Below are positions 36,569-46,047 of a stretch of DNA of 64,000 nucleotides, one piece after another. The position numbers and the translations under genes are program-made. The stretch's first letter is position 1; each line of letters opens with the position of its first letter. The stretch is from contig NZ_JAGJDY010000016.1 of the NCBI RefSeq assembly GCF_018100795.1, positions 31,573-95,572 of the forward strand, given 5' to 3'. The notes under the pieces are model-generated. The model was not told the DNA's origin. It saw only the letters and a program-made list of their open reading frames with translations, and did not search any database. The DNA is from Alteromonas sp. MMG017. GTDB lineage: Bacteria; Pseudomonadota; Gammaproteobacteria; Enterobacterales; Alteromonadaceae.

Positions 36569-37279
36569 ATGATTTATAAGGCGCAGAGTCCCGCTGGATT
36601 TGCCGAAGAATACATTGTTGAATCGATTTGGAGTGGACGCTTCCCGCCGGGTACAATTTTGCCTGCCGAAAGAGAGCTTTCAGAACTTATTGGTGTAACA
36701 CGCACAACCTTGCGTGAAGTTTTGCAACGTTTGGCTCGTGACGGTTGGTTAACCATTCAACATGGTAAACCTACAAAAGTGAATAACTTTTGGGAAAGCT
36801 GTGGCTTGAACATTCTAGAAACCTTAGCGCGTCTCGATCAAGAAGGCATTCCTGAGCTAGTGGACAACCTCTTAGCGGCCCGTACTAATCTAAGTGCCGT
36901 GTTTATTCGAGGTGCAATTCGTAACAACCCCAAGGAATCCGCTGAGATTATTGCACGTTATAAAGACGTGGAAGAAGATGGCGCTGCTTTTGCGCAATTC
37001 GATTACCAAATGACCCATGATTTAGCATTGGCATCAAATAATAATGTGTTTGTGTTAATGATGAATGGCTTTAGGGGCATGTACTCACGTATTGGTGGGT
37101 TCTACTTCGATCATCAGCAAGCGCGAGACGTGGCCAAAGCGTATTACGCTAAATTGCTCGATGCTGCAGAAAACGAACGACACGACAAAGTACCTGTAGT
37201 GGTAAGAGACTATGGTATTGAAAGTGGCAAAGTTTGGCAGCAAGTGCGAGACAGCATGCCTAAAGATATTGTCGATTAA
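36569..37279 (+). CDS. fadR: Fatty acid metabolism transcriptional regulator FadR
   Basis: A 236-residue GntR-family regulator: winged helix with SIWSGRFPPGTILPAERELSELIGVTRTTLREVLQRLARDGWL split over the first 60 residues, then the FadR C-terminal helical acyl-CoA-binding domain (NILETLARLD, MTHDLALASNNNVFVLMMNGFRG). It represses fatty acid degradation genes and activates unsaturated fatty acid synthesis genes, released by long-chain acyl-CoA. Position next to nhaB is conserved. Confidence 0.96.
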   Translation: MIYKAQSPAGFAEEYIVESIWSGRFPPGTILPAERELSELIGVTRTTLREVLQRLARDGWLTIQHGKPTKVNNFWESCGLNILETLARLDQEGIPELVDNLLAARTNLSAVFIRGAIRNNPKESAEIIARYKDVEEDGAAFAQFDYQMTHDLALASNNNVFVLMMNGFRGMYSRIGGFYFDHQQARDVAKAYYAKLLDAAENERHDKVPVVVRDYGIESGKVWQQVRDSMPKDIVD

Positions 37280-37346
37280 TACAAAGGCGGTTGGGAGAAG
37301 CGAATTCTCCCTCAAGCTAAATACGAAAGTTATTTCAGTATTATCA

Positions 37347-37377
37347 AAAACGTCCTATTCAGGGCGTTTTTTTGTTT
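37347..37377 (+). terminator. Rho-independent terminator after fadR
   Basis: AAAACGTCC pairs with GGGCGTTTT (one G-U pair) around a six-base loop, followed by T-rich sequence. Confidence 0.85.
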
Positions 37378-37510
37378 TTGACACAGCTTGTAACTATTTA
37401 GTCCCAAATTCGATCTGGTTAGTGCTTTTTAGCCCTATATTAACGTTAGAAATTACCTATACTTTGGGGTTAAGTTTTGTCACTTATCATCTTCCGCAAA
37501 AGGACCTATC

Positions 37511-39697
37511 ATGAAATCTCTATGGATAGCATCGTGCATAACGTTAACGGCGAGTCTTTCGCTAGGCGCGTGCAGCGATAATAGCACTAGCATGGAACAA
37601 ACCTCACAAGTAGAAAAACAACAAGGCGTTAAATTGATTACTGATACTCCAGCACCTGTTGCACAGAAAATTCCTTATGAGCTAGCGGCTCACGGTACCG
37701 TCCGCAATGATGACTATTACTGGATGCGAGATGATAGTCGTGAAGACGAGAAAGTGTTGGCGCACTTAGAAAAAGAAAATGCGTATTTAGAAACTGTTAT
37801 GGCGCCATTAAAAGATAACAGAGAAACCTTGTACGAAGAATTGATTGCCCGAATAGAGAAAGATGACACGACGGTTCCTTATTTAAAAAATGATTATTGG
37901 TATTTCACCGAATACTCAGGGGAAAATGAATACCCAATTTATCTGCGCAAACCATCAATGGATGCAGAGGAAGAGGTTTTACTAAATATGAATGTGATGG
38001 CCGAAGGTCATGACTATTATAATATTGGTGACTACTCAGTAAGCAGTGATAATAATTTACTCGCGTATTCTGAAGATACGTTGAGCCGCCGCGTTTATAC
38101 CATTTTTGTGAAAAATTTAGCCACGGGTGAGTTACTGTCAGATGAACTGACAGGAACCTCTGGCGCTGTAGAGTGGGCTAACGACAATAAACATCTTTTC
38201 TATGTGAAAAAAGATCTGCAAACCTTGCTAGGATTTCAGGTTTATCGTCATGTGCTTGGCACACCTCAAGCAAACGATACGCTAGTGTTCGAGGAAACTG
38301 ATCCAACGTTTTATACCTACATTAGTAAAAGCAAAGATGATGATGTGATATACATTCATCATAGTCACACAGACAAAAGTGCAGTGACCTTAATAGATGC
38401 GAACCAACCTACTAAGGCGCCAGTCCCATTCTTGCCGATTAGAGAAGATGAGGAATACAGCATTGAAAAGTCGGGTGATAGTTATTTTGTTTTAACCAAC
38501 AATAAAGCAACTAACTTTCGCGTCATGAAAGCGCCAGCTTCTGCAACCGATGACATGTCCAAATGGGAAGAGGTGATTGCCCATAATCCTGACGTATTCA
38601 TTCAAGATATAGAAGTGCTGGGCGACTTTTTGGTAGTAAAAGAAAAGCAAGAGGGTGTTTTACGTCTTGTTGCGCACAATCTTAAAGCTGATAAAGCCAC
38701 AGTAATACCTACTGATGATCCTATTTACGGTGCTTACTTCACAGGTAACACTCAGCAAAATACCAATACCTTACGTATTTACTATAGTTCGTTAACTACG
38801 CCCGCCAGCATTGTAGATATCGATTTAAACACCTTTGATAAAGCGGTTCTTAAACAAACTAAGGTCTCTGACTCGTTTTCATCAGCGGCGTATACCTCTG
38901 AACGTGTCATGATTAAAGCACAAGATGGAGCGAATATTCCTGTTTCGTTGGTGTATCGTAACGATATGTTTAATAAAGATGGCACCAACCCACTGTATCA
39001 ATATGCGTATGGCTCTTACGGTGCCACCATTGAACCTACCTTTAGAAGCAGCTGGTTATCGTTAGTCGATAGGGGCTTTGTCGTGGCGATTGCTCATATT
39101 CGTGGCGGTCAAATGCTAGGCCGACAGTGGTATGAAGACGGTAAAATGCACAGCAAAATTAATACATTTACCGACTTTATCGACGTATCAAAAGGCTTAA
39201 TTGAAAAGCAATATGCCGATCCTAACCGTGTGTTCGCCATGGGCGGCAGTGCGGGGGGGCTGTTGATGGGCGCGATTGCGAATATGGCTCCTGAGCTTTA
39301 TTTGGGGATTTCTGCACATGTGCCCTTCGTAGATGTTGTTACTACAATGAGTGACGACACCATTCCTTTAACCACTGGGGAATATACAGAATGGGGTAAC
39401 CCTGCGAATAAAGACGAATTCGACTATATTTTGTCTTATTCACCTTACGATCAAGTGAGTGCCCAAGATTACCCTCACATGTTAGTGACCACAGGGCTTC
39501 ACGACTCACAAGTACAATACTTTGAGCCGATGAAATGGGTAGCTAAGCTACGAGACTATAAAACGAATGATAATTTGTTGTTGTTTCAAACGGATATGGA
39601 AGCAGGCCACGGTGGTGCATCTGGTCGGTTCAAACGTTTTGAGTCTACAGCGCTAGAATATGCATTCGTGTTTTACCTGGCAGGTATAGAAATCTAG
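37511..39697 (+). CDS. S9 family prolyl oligopeptidase (oligopeptidase B-like), lipoprotein
   Basis: A 728-residue peptidase. The N-terminal signal ends in a lipobox LSLGAC (Cys about residue 20), so this form is envelope-anchored, whereas enterobacterial PtrB is soluble. A seven-bladed propeller domain is followed by the catalytic domain with Ser580 in GGSAGG, Asp665 in GLHDSQV and His700 in AGHGG. The substrate-binding pattern fits cleavage after basic residues in short peptides. Confidence 0.9.
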   Translation: MKSLWIASCITLTASLSLGACSDNSTSMEQTSQVEKQQGVKLITDTPAPVAQKIPYELAAHGTVRNDDYYWMRDDSREDEKVLAHLEKENAYLETVMAPLKDNRETLYEELIARIEKDDTTVPYLKNDYWYFTEYSGENEYPIYLRKPSMDAEEEVLLNMNVMAEGHDYYNIGDYSVSSDNNLLAYSEDTLSRRVYTIFVKNLATGELLSDELTGTSGAVEWANDNKHLFYVKKDLQTLLGFQVYRHVLGTPQANDTLVFEETDPTFYTYISKSKDDDVIYIHHSHTDKSAVTLIDANQPTKAPVPFLPIREDEEYSIEKSGDSYFVLTNNKATNFRVMKAPASATDDMSKWEEVIAHNPDVFIQDIEVLGDFLVVKEKQEGVLRLVAHNLKADKATVIPTDDPIYGAYFTGNTQQNTNTLRIYYSSLTTPASIVDIDLNTFDKAVLKQTKVSDSFSSAAYTSERVMIKAQDGANIPVSLVYRNDMFNKDGTNPLYQYAYGSYGATIEPTFRSSWLSLVDRGFVVAIAHIRGGQMLGRQWYEDGKMHSKINTFTDFIDVSKGLIEKQYADPNRVFAMGGSAGGLLMGAIANMAPELYLGISAHVPFVDVVTTMSDDTIPLTTGEYTEWGNPANKDEFDYILSYSPYDQVSAQDYPHMLVTTGLHDSQVQYFEPMKWVAKLRDYKTNDNLLLFQTDMEAGHGGASGRFKRFESTALEYAFVFYLAGIEI

Positions 39698-39742
39698 CTA
39701 TCGAGATTTAAGCTAGCATCACTATGTTTTACTGACATAACG

Positions 39743-39776
39743 AACAGGCAAGTGCTTCAGCATTTGCCTGTTTTTT
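39743..39776 (+). terminator. Rho-independent terminator after the S9 peptidase gene
   Basis: AACAGGCAA-GTGC and GCA-TTTGCCTGTT form a long stem with a short loop (39743-39772), followed by TTTT. Confidence 0.9.
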
Positions 39777-39813
39777 ACATTTAGCATTTGTTAACACTAA
39801 AAGGAAACATGCT

Positions 39814-40206
39814 ATGAACAGTAATCCCGTTGGTTGGTTTGAAATTTATGTTGAAGATATGCCACGCGCGCAGGCTTTCTACGAAAGCGTACTGAAGGTC
39901 TCTTTAGAAGCACTAGAAGACCCTTCTGCCGATAAATCACAAGGCGCGTTCAGTATGATGACGTTCCCTTCTGACATGGAGCATTATGGCGCCAGTGGCG
40001 CACTAGTTCACATGGAGGGCGCACCAGTAGGTAAAAATAGCACCTTAGTCTATTTTGCATGTGAGGATTGCGCCGTTGAAGCGGGTAGGGTAGTTGACGC
40101 AGGGGGCGTTCTTGAGAAAGAAAAAATGTCGATTGGTGAATATGGGTTTATTGCGTTAGCTATTGATACTGAAGGGAATATGATTGGGTTTCATTCCCAA
40201 GCGTAA
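39814..40206 (+). CDS. VOC (glyoxalase/bleomycin-resistance fold) protein
   Basis: A 130-residue protein of the vicinal oxygen chelate fold: VGWFEIYVEDMPRAQAFYESVL, then LVYFACEDCAVEAGRVVDAGG and GEYGFIALAIDTEGNMIGFHS. Small stand-alone members are common and often of unknown substrate. RBS AAAAGGAAA precedes the ATG. Confidence 0.85.
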   Translation: MNSNPVGWFEIYVEDMPRAQAFYESVLKVSLEALEDPSADKSQGAFSMMTFPSDMEHYGASGALVHMEGAPVGKNSTLVYFACEDCAVEAGRVVDAGGVLEKEKMSIGEYGFIALAIDTEGNMIGFHSQA

Positions 40207-40297
40207 ACTTTTTGTGGTTTTGTTTTTTTATTAGTATGCGGTTTCTAATTGTACTTTGTATAGTGATTCTGTAATCGAACATTCACAGGAGCTGACG

Positions 40298-40657
40298 ATG
40301 ACAACCACTGATACCATTAAAGGTAAAATTAACGAAGCAGAAGACATGGCTCGCAAAATTTGGCTAGCAGGGCTTGGCGCGTACGGAAAAAGCGTAGAAG
40401 AAGCGCAAGGTCGTTACGAAAAGCTAAGTGAAGACGCGAACAAAATGTTTGATGACTTAGTCACCAAAGGTGAAACGCTAGAAGACGATGCGCGTAGTAA
40501 GTTTAAGTCGACCACCAATGATGTTGAAAACCGTGTGGCAGATGTACGTAAAAAACTGGGTTTAGATACCGACCCCGCCGATCATCGTATTGAAGAGCTT
40601 TCAGCAAAAATTGACGCGTTGACGGAAGCCGTAGCTAAGTTAGCGGCGAATAAATAG
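40298..40657 (+). CDS. Phasin-family granule-associated protein
   Basis: Starting at the ATG at 40298 after AGGAG gives 119 residues. It contains ARKIWLAGLGAYGKSVEEAQ, a hallmark of the PhaI/PhaF-type phasins (PF05597), followed by amphipathic helix and coiled coil to AKLAANK. Phasins coat polyhydroxyalkanoate granules, and some bind lipid. No PHA synthase is in the window. The longer frame from 40256 has no ribosome site. Confidence 0.87.
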   Translation: MTTTDTIKGKINEAEDMARKIWLAGLGAYGKSVEEAQGRYEKLSEDANKMFDDLVTKGETLEDDARSKFKSTTNDVENRVADVRKKLGLDTDPADHRIEELSAKIDALTEAVAKLAANK

Positions 40658-40806
40658 CACACGCGTTTTATTGTTGCTATTTTTCAGCAAGGTAGTTGTT
40701 GTCGTTTTTTGTAGTACGGTTACTGACAAAGGCGTTAGTGCAAATGCTAGCGCCGATGCGACTGTAAAACTACCTTGCCCTATTCGTTTTCGAAGCGGGA
40801 GGTTAC

Positions 40807-41562
40807 ATGCCTAATAATCACAAATCATCACCCTTATTTGGGTGGCTTACAGCAGGTTCTGATTTAATATCAGCGCAACTTGAGAGTACAGCTACTACAG
40901 TAAGTAAAAAAATTGATGATACTCACTCCTCAATTGAGGCTATGCAGCGCAAGGGCGCTGAAGTCGAAGGTGAGTTGAAACGTCGATTTAACCCAGTTTC
41001 ACTCGTTGATAGTGCACAACAGTTGGTGATGTCTACGCCTCTGTTTAGCTTACTTTCTGGTGGAAAAGCTCGGATTGAAAGAGAGCATCAAATAGCGTTA
41101 CTTTCCGCTAAAGTTGATTTATTGGTAGAGCAAGTAGCATTGCTTGCCGCGAAACGAGCAGCAGAGAAAGCCCAAACGCCAACAAAAGCCCCGGTAAAAG
41201 CGGCGCCAAAGTCGACAGCTAAGACTGCTTCAAAAACGACACCTAAAACAGTCTCAAAATCCACGGTGAAAGCCACACCTAAAACAGTCTCAAAACCCAC
41301 GGCGAAAGCTACACCTAAAGCCGCCTCAAAACCTGCCACCAAAACAACGGCTGCGGCTAGTAAAACCTCTACGGCAAAAACTCCTGCCGCCGCGAAATCA
41401 ACCACTACGACTTCCGCTGCATCGAAACCAGCAGCGACTAAAACGACTGCCGCCAAGTCTTCAGAAGCTAAGCCCCAGGAAACGAAGTCTTCAGCATCAA
41501 GTAGCGGCACGTCAACTGCGACGAAAGCCAATGGTGACAGCAAGACCGATGGCGGCTCGTAA
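40807..41562 (+). CDS. Phasin/PhaF-like protein with histone-H1-like tail
   Basis: A 251-residue protein. Residues 1-115 are helical with AAKRAAEK coiled coil end, a weaker match to a phasin region; residues 116-251 are an Ala/Lys/Thr/Ser/Pro tail with TPKTVSK-type repeats like AlgP/PhaF and histone H1 tails, which bind nucleic acid. In PhaF this pairing tethers granules to the nucleoid. It follows the first phasin by 149 bases in the same direction and may act with it. Confidence 0.75.
   Translation: MPNNHKSSPLFGWLTAGSDLISAQLESTATTVSKKIDDTHSSIEAMQRKGAEVEGELKRRFNPVSLVDSAQQLVMSTPLFSLLSGGKARIEREHQIALLSAKVDLLVEQVALLAAKRAAEKAQTPTKAPVKAAPKSTAKTASKTTPKTVSKSTVKATPKTVSKPTAKATPKAASKPATKTTAAASKTSTAKTPAAAKSTTTTSAASKPAATKTTAAKSSEAKPQETKSSASSSGTSTATKANGDSKTDGGS
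41239..41346 (+). repeat. 36-bp tandem repeat encoding Lys/Thr tail
   Basis: Three 36-base units start at 41239, 41275 and 41311 (ACACCTAAAACAGTCTCAAA-type), translating as 12-residue units such as TPKTVSKSTVKA. The first two are nearly identical, the third diverged. The array is likely to change length by slippage. Confidence 0.85.
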
Positions 41563-41602
41563 GCCTGTAGCACCTTACGGGCTAAACCGTTAGGCGCAAA
41601 AA

Positions 41603-41630
41603 AAGAGAGTAGGGCACTCTCTTCTTTTAT
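41603..41630. terminator. Terminator hairpin between the phasin-like and HD-GYP-like genes
   Basis: AAGAGAGT pairs with ACTCTCTT around a five-base AGGGC loop, with A-run before and T-rich run after, so it may serve both convergent genes. Confidence 0.8.
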
Positions 41631-41669
41631 AGTCGCGTTTGATAGCGTTGTTAATACTTAGCAACAGGC

Positions 41670-43103
41670 CTAGTTTGTTTTGCTCCACAAATTTTGGTGC
41701 TTCTTAAAACTAAAATAGTCGTAGGGCTCCCAAAAGCTGGGGATTAAGTCATCTACTGCGTCTGGGGTGAAATTACTGGAAAGCTGGCTCATAATTTCTT
41801 TTAAGCGCGCTTTATCAACATTCATCAGCTTCTTTCTGCTAACAGGGAAATAAAGATTTCTGCCTTTCTCAATAACTTCAATATGACCGCTACTGATATG
41901 CTTTTGATTGCGGGTGGTCACTTTGCAAATTGGCTCGCCAGGTTTGGTTGGATTTAATCCTATCACCACCGCACATTCATATTGGTCTTTTTCTTGGCCG
42001 TTTTCATTAACGGGAATGAAAGTAATGCCGAAGCCTTGCGGGAAGTAACCGACCAAATCAATAAAGTCCTCCGCAAGCTTTTTATTTAATGCGCCTTTTT
42101 TAGATAGCTGCTCTATAAGCAAATAGCCTTTAGGTAGGTTTTTACGGCTATAGTCGTTTTTAGTGGAAAAAATAACAGACGCATAAATTTGCGGTATTTT
42201 AATTAGCTCACCTAAACCAGTTTTAGACACAAAGGCATCTTTTACCAACTGGCTAACAAACTCATTGGCCTCATTATGGGTTTGCACAAATCGGTCACGT
42301 TCTTCTTTCACGTTTCCCACATAGGCTGGAATACCTAACCCTTCAGTAAGGTATCTCATGGTGAAGTAATAGTTAAGCTTCAACAAGTCTTTTCGCTGAG
42401 ACTCTTCTAGTAATCTGAATTCATCTAATTTGTTGTCTGCACCGCGTAATATCGTTAATGCGGCGGGACTTTGTAAGCCTACATCTTGTAGCAAAGAGGC
42501 AGTAATTAATGGGCGGCCTAATTCTATACGCCACTTTTCACGCCAATAGCGGTTACCACGCATACGAGAGATCGCGTCACGATATTTTGAAAGGTACTTG
42601 TGCGCAATGGTGTCGTGATCGAGTAATTTATCAGTAAGTCTTAACACCAACACGGCTTTGTAAAGCGGCTTAAAGCGCTGGTGAATGCGGGCAAACTTAC
42701 CCTCGGGGCCTTGAGTGAGTAACATTAAGGTGCCAAGAAACTTTGCACTTAGCTGCTGAGTTTCTTGCCAGCTATCTCCTTCGCACAGCTTGATAAGCTT
42801 AATGCTCACCTCATCAATACGCGCAAGGCGCGCCAAGCGTTCCTCTTCAAGCTTTTGGCTAGAGTTTTTAATTTGCTTTTTGAGCTGATCTACAAGGACT
42901 TCTTTCTTAGTTGAAGCTTCCGCTTTTTTTAGCTGTACCTTCAACTCCTCAACATGCGCTTCTAGCTCAGGTGTTAAAGCAAAAAAATGTTTCGCATCTT
43001 CAAAGATTGAGCCATAGCCAACCTCTTGTGGGTACACCATGTTTATTAATTGTTTAACTTGCTGCGTGTAGATGCTGTCTGGGCTTTGAATTTGTGCGCT
43101 CAC
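41670..43103 (-). CDS. HD-GYP-like protein lacking HD and GYP catalytic motifs
   Basis: A 477-residue protein with GTG start and AAGGA ribosome site. Residues about 52-90 are a Glu/Lys-rich coiled coil. The C-terminal part shows IPQIYASVIFSTKNDYSRKNLPKG and VGYFPQGFGITFIPVNENG followed by ECAVVIGLNPTKPGEPICKVT, the order of the HD-GYP C-terminal region (YP.G..V...A.V..N...P..P.V). But no HD or GYP motif is visible, so it is probably not a cyclic-di-GMP phosphodiesterase. Likely a binding or regulatory protein. It lies 62 bases downstream of a patatin gene in the same direction. Confidence 0.55.
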   Translation of the reverse strand: MSAQIQSPDSIYTQQVKQLINMVYPQEVGYGSIFEDAKHFFALTPELEAHVEELKVQLKKAEASTKKEVLVDQLKKQIKNSSQKLEEERLARLARIDEVSIKLIKLCEGDSWQETQQLSAKFLGTLMLLTQGPEGKFARIHQRFKPLYKAVLVLRLTDKLLDHDTIAHKYLSKYRDAISRMRGNRYWREKWRIELGRPLITASLLQDVGLQSPAALTILRGADNKLDEFRLLEESQRKDLLKLNYYFTMRYLTEGLGIPAYVGNVKEERDRFVQTHNEANEFVSQLVKDAFVSKTGLGELIKIPQIYASVIFSTKNDYSRKNLPKGYLLIEQLSKKGALNKKLAEDFIDLVGYFPQGFGITFIPVNENGQEKDQYECAVVIGLNPTKPGEPICKVTTRNQKHISSGHIEVIEKGRNLYFPVSRKKLMNVDKARLKEIMSQLSSNFTPDAVDDLIPSFWEPYDYFSFKKHQNLWSKTN

Positions 43104-43165
43104 CGATATCCTTCGTATATGTTTTCAACCCCAGTGTCAGTTAGATTTCTGCTTGGGGTGGGTTA

Positions 43166-44623
43166 TTAGGCACTGTGTCCTAATTCAACCGCTTCTCTTT
43201 GTTTCAATTTGCCAAGATAATACCGCAAACTTTCGCTAATTTTGGTATTTTTTTCAATAACATCGAGCTGTGGCCAAGTTGATTTTTCTCCACTCACAAT
43301 GAGCGCATTTATACTTTCAAGACTTGGATTAGCAATAACTTGTGTCAAATTACGAATTTGTTGTTTGGGGAGAATATTTATGTTTCCTACATATTGCTGA
43401 TCGATAATAGACTTCACTTTATGAATAGCAAGTTTAGCGCCCTTATTGTCTATCATATTTTCAATAATATCGATGGCAAAAATACTGTTACTTTTTAATA
43501 GCTGCCCCACGTGTCTGCTCGATAGCCCCCACAGTGATTGAGGGTTAATACGCGCAGATTGAATGAAGGGCACGGCGAGTGGGTTGGTTTGGCTAACAAT
43601 ACTGTGGTTAACGCCGTACAACCTAGCAAGTCTATCGAAAGGTAAATCGGCCATTAGTGAGCCGTCGGCGAAACGTCGGTTAGGAATATAGGGGACGATA
43701 TCACCCGCTGGTGTTTTAGCGCGAAGTTGTACGGGGCTAAATACTACCGGTACGGCACATGACGCTCTTACCGCTTGGGTGATAATAGCATTAGGCGATG
43801 TTTTAGCGTTTAGTAGCCTAGAATGTTGGTGTAAATCTGCAGGCGATACGGTTACGGTTACATGCCGCCGGGTTTTTTTATAGGCTTCTTCAAAGGTCGT
43901 TAAATCGAATAGGCTGATTAAAGCATTCTCTAACACCGTGCTATCAAACAAACTATTTTTACCAAAGCCCGCCCAGCTTCGCCATTTTTTGAATGTTTCA
44001 TAGATACTTTCAGCGCTTAATGCATCAAGCAGTTCGTCATGCGTACGTGTGCCTACCAAGGCAGCAATAATGGAACCGGCGCTTGCGCCTGACACAACAG
44101 AAGGCAACAGCTCTTTCTCATTTAGCGACTTCACAACCCCGCAATGAAAGAAGCCCAATCCAGCGCCGCCAGACAACATAAGGCAGCTGCGCCCGAATGC
44201 ATGGGCAGTTTCTTCAAAAAATGACAGCTTCTCGTAAAAGTCTACGTCGTCTTCATTTGCTTGGTAAATCTGGTCAAGTGCCAGCTTGACCTCATCAATG
44301 AATTGCACGATGAGATACTTAGTGCCCATCTTGCATTTACGGCGCATAGCAGGGTTAGCAATATTGCCTAAATTCCCATGCAAGCCTTCATGAATAATTG
44401 ACATAAGCGCATGCATATCACCATTGCCTCTGGCAATTTTTAAGCGCTGTACCCGTTTTTGAATAAGTATGTAGTCGTAATCATCTGATGCATCATCGGC
44501 TTTCCATGCTTCTGCACCGGAAATTTCATCATGCGCTAAGCAAGCTTCTTGGTACGCTTGATAGCTTGAAGCATGGGCAATGTCTTGGTCTAATTTTTTT
44601 AAACGTAAGTCAAATAAAGCCAT
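43166..44623 (-). CDS. DUF3336-patatin phospholipase
   Basis: The ATG at 44623 (MALFDLRLKKLD) is chosen as in homologues; an upstream start at 44662 is open but without ribosome site. The roughly 485-residue protein has a DUF3336-like N-terminal region and a patatin domain: oxyanion SGGAGLGFFHCG, nucleophile Ser in VVSGASAGSII (GxSxG) and the catalytic Asp in FADGSLMADLP. Such enzymes hydrolyse phospholipid or neutral lipid. It neighbours WS/DGAT and phasin genes, so a role in neutral-lipid turnover is plausible. Confidence 0.87.
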   Translation of the reverse strand: MALFDLRLKKLDQDIAHASSYQAYQEACLAHDEISGAEAWKADDASDDYDYILIQKRVQRLKIARGNGDMHALMSIIHEGLHGNLGNIANPAMRRKCKMGTKYLIVQFIDEVKLALDQIYQANEDDVDFYEKLSFFEETAHAFGRSCLMLSGGAGLGFFHCGVVKSLNEKELLPSVVSGASAGSIIAALVGTRTHDELLDALSAESIYETFKKWRSWAGFGKNSLFDSTVLENALISLFDLTTFEEAYKKTRRHVTVTVSPADLHQHSRLLNAKTSPNAIITQAVRASCAVPVVFSPVQLRAKTPAGDIVPYIPNRRFADGSLMADLPFDRLARLYGVNHSIVSQTNPLAVPFIQSARINPQSLWGLSSRHVGQLLKSNSIFAIDIIENMIDNKGAKLAIHKVKSIIDQQYVGNINILPKQQIRNLTQVIANPSLESINALIVSGEKSTWPQLDVIEKNTKISESLRYYLGKLKQREAVELGHSA

Positions 44624-44838
44624 ATTATCAGTGTCACGAATGAGCATACAAAAAGTGTACAAAGGAAATTTAGAATGCGCTACCTAACAAAAAGTAGCCA
44701 AAATTAAGCGGGTTTTTTTTGATGTATTTTAATAAAACTTGGAAACCTTGATGCATTTACAGATAAAACATTGACCAATTCGTAAGCACTCAGTAGCCTG
44801 AAAGAGAAGAAAAATAATTCGAGCAAGTTATTCGCCAT

Positions 44839-46047
44839 ATGGAATGGAATTTAGAAACACTGAGTTTGCTGTCAATTCCGCTGACAAGCGCTCTGGTTGG
44901 CTGGTTAACGAATTACCTCGCGGTAAAGATGATGTTTTATCCCATCGAGTTTGTCGGGATAAAGCCCATATTTGGATGGCAGGGGTTAATTCCAGCTAAA
45001 CGCCGACAAATGGCGGAGATTGAGGTTGAGCTTGTTTTAGGCAAGTTGCTGAGTGTTGAAGAGCTCGCGCAACGCATCGACCCTAGCGATCTTACCAAAG
45101 CGATTGAACGTCGACTGGGGCAAGTTACCCGAAAAGTCGTTAACGACGTTATGTCTGAGTCTGCCCCTCAATTGTGGGCAGCGCTTCCCGTGCAAGGAAA
45201 AAACCTTGTCTATCAGCGTATTGAAAATGATATTCCCAATGTCGTCCACAAGATGGTGGATGACTTTCAGCATAATGTGGCTGAAATTCTCGACATAAAA
45301 GAGCTTGTGGTTGAGCAGCTGGTAAATTCACCTTCGTTAATAAATGAAATTTTTCTTAACGCTGGTAGCAAAGAGTTTCCTTTTATTGTGCGTTCAGGCT
45401 TTTATTTTGGTTTCCTGTTCGGGTTACCCACCATGATTTTGTGGTACTTCTTCCAAAATTGGTGGATTTTACCCCTCGGCGGACTTTTGGTGGGCTATGC
45501 CACAAATTGGATTGCGATAAAAATTATTTTTGAGCCTAAGCGACCCTTTAAGTTTGGGCCAGTCACCATACAAGGTATGTTTCTAAAACGGCAAAAAGAA
45601 GTGTCTGAGGTGTACGCTGAAATTATTGAGCAGAAGCTGGTCACGCCTAAAAATATTACCCACGTAATAATGCATGGCTCTGGTTCAGCTCAATTTTTGG
45701 AGCTAATTGAGCTACACGTTAACGATGCTATAGAGCGCTATGTCGCCATTACTCAGCCATACTTTGCCCTAGGTGTGGGATCAGAAAATTATCATAAAAT
45801 GAAAGCGTTGGCGGTGAAGCAGATATTCGATAATTCCGATAAATACCTGTTGTATGCCTACGATTACGCAAACGATGCTATGCACGTAGGTCAAGATTTA
45901 TGCGAACGAATGAAAGCCCTTAGCCCTGAAGAGTTTGAAGGGGTGTTGCGCCCGGCTTATCAACAGGACGAATGGAAGCTCATTGTCACAGGTGCCTTAT
46001 TAGGCCTACTAGCTGGCTTTGCTCAGTTATATTTGGTGTTTCTATAA
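44839..46047 (+). CDS. DUF445-family membrane protein
   Basis: A 402-residue protein with an N-terminal membrane segment (ALVGWLTNYLAVKMMFYPIEFVG), a long helical region, a central pair of hydrophobic segments (SGFYFGFLFGLPTMILWYFF) and a C-terminal hydrophobic end. The repeated TNYLAVK/TNWIAIKI motif with MMFYP and IIFEP is diagnostic of DUF445 (PF04286). Function unknown. It is adjacent by zero bases to the TetR gene, an operon arrangement. Confidence 0.85.
   Translation: MEWNLETLSLLSIPLTSALVGWLTNYLAVKMMFYPIEFVGIKPIFGWQGLIPAKRRQMAEIEVELVLGKLLSVEELAQRIDPSDLTKAIERRLGQVTRKVVNDVMSESAPQLWAALPVQGKNLVYQRIENDIPNVVHKMVDDFQHNVAEILDIKELVVEQLVNSPSLINEIFLNAGSKEFPFIVRSGFYFGFLFGLPTMILWYFFQNWWILPLGGLLVGYATNWIAIKIIFEPKRPFKFGPVTIQGMFLKRQKEVSEVYAEIIEQKLVTPKNITHVIMHGSGSAQFLELIELHVNDAIERYVAITQPYFALGVGSENYHKMKALAVKQIFDNSDKYLLYAYDYANDAMHVGQDLCERMKALSPEEFEGVLRPAYQQDEWKLIVTGALLGLLAGFAQLYLVFL

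Noticed and set aside
41239..41346. Possible CRISPR array
   Set aside because: Units are contiguous 36-base repeats without spacers and are in frame in a coding gene.
41088..41573. Long minus-strand open frame opposite the phasin-like tail
   Set aside because: It is the antisense of an Ala/Lys/Thr repeat tail; its Val/Ala/Phe monotony comes from that composition.
41670..43103. Active cyclic-di-GMP phosphodiesterase
   Set aside because: The HD and GYP motifs are not present in the sequence.
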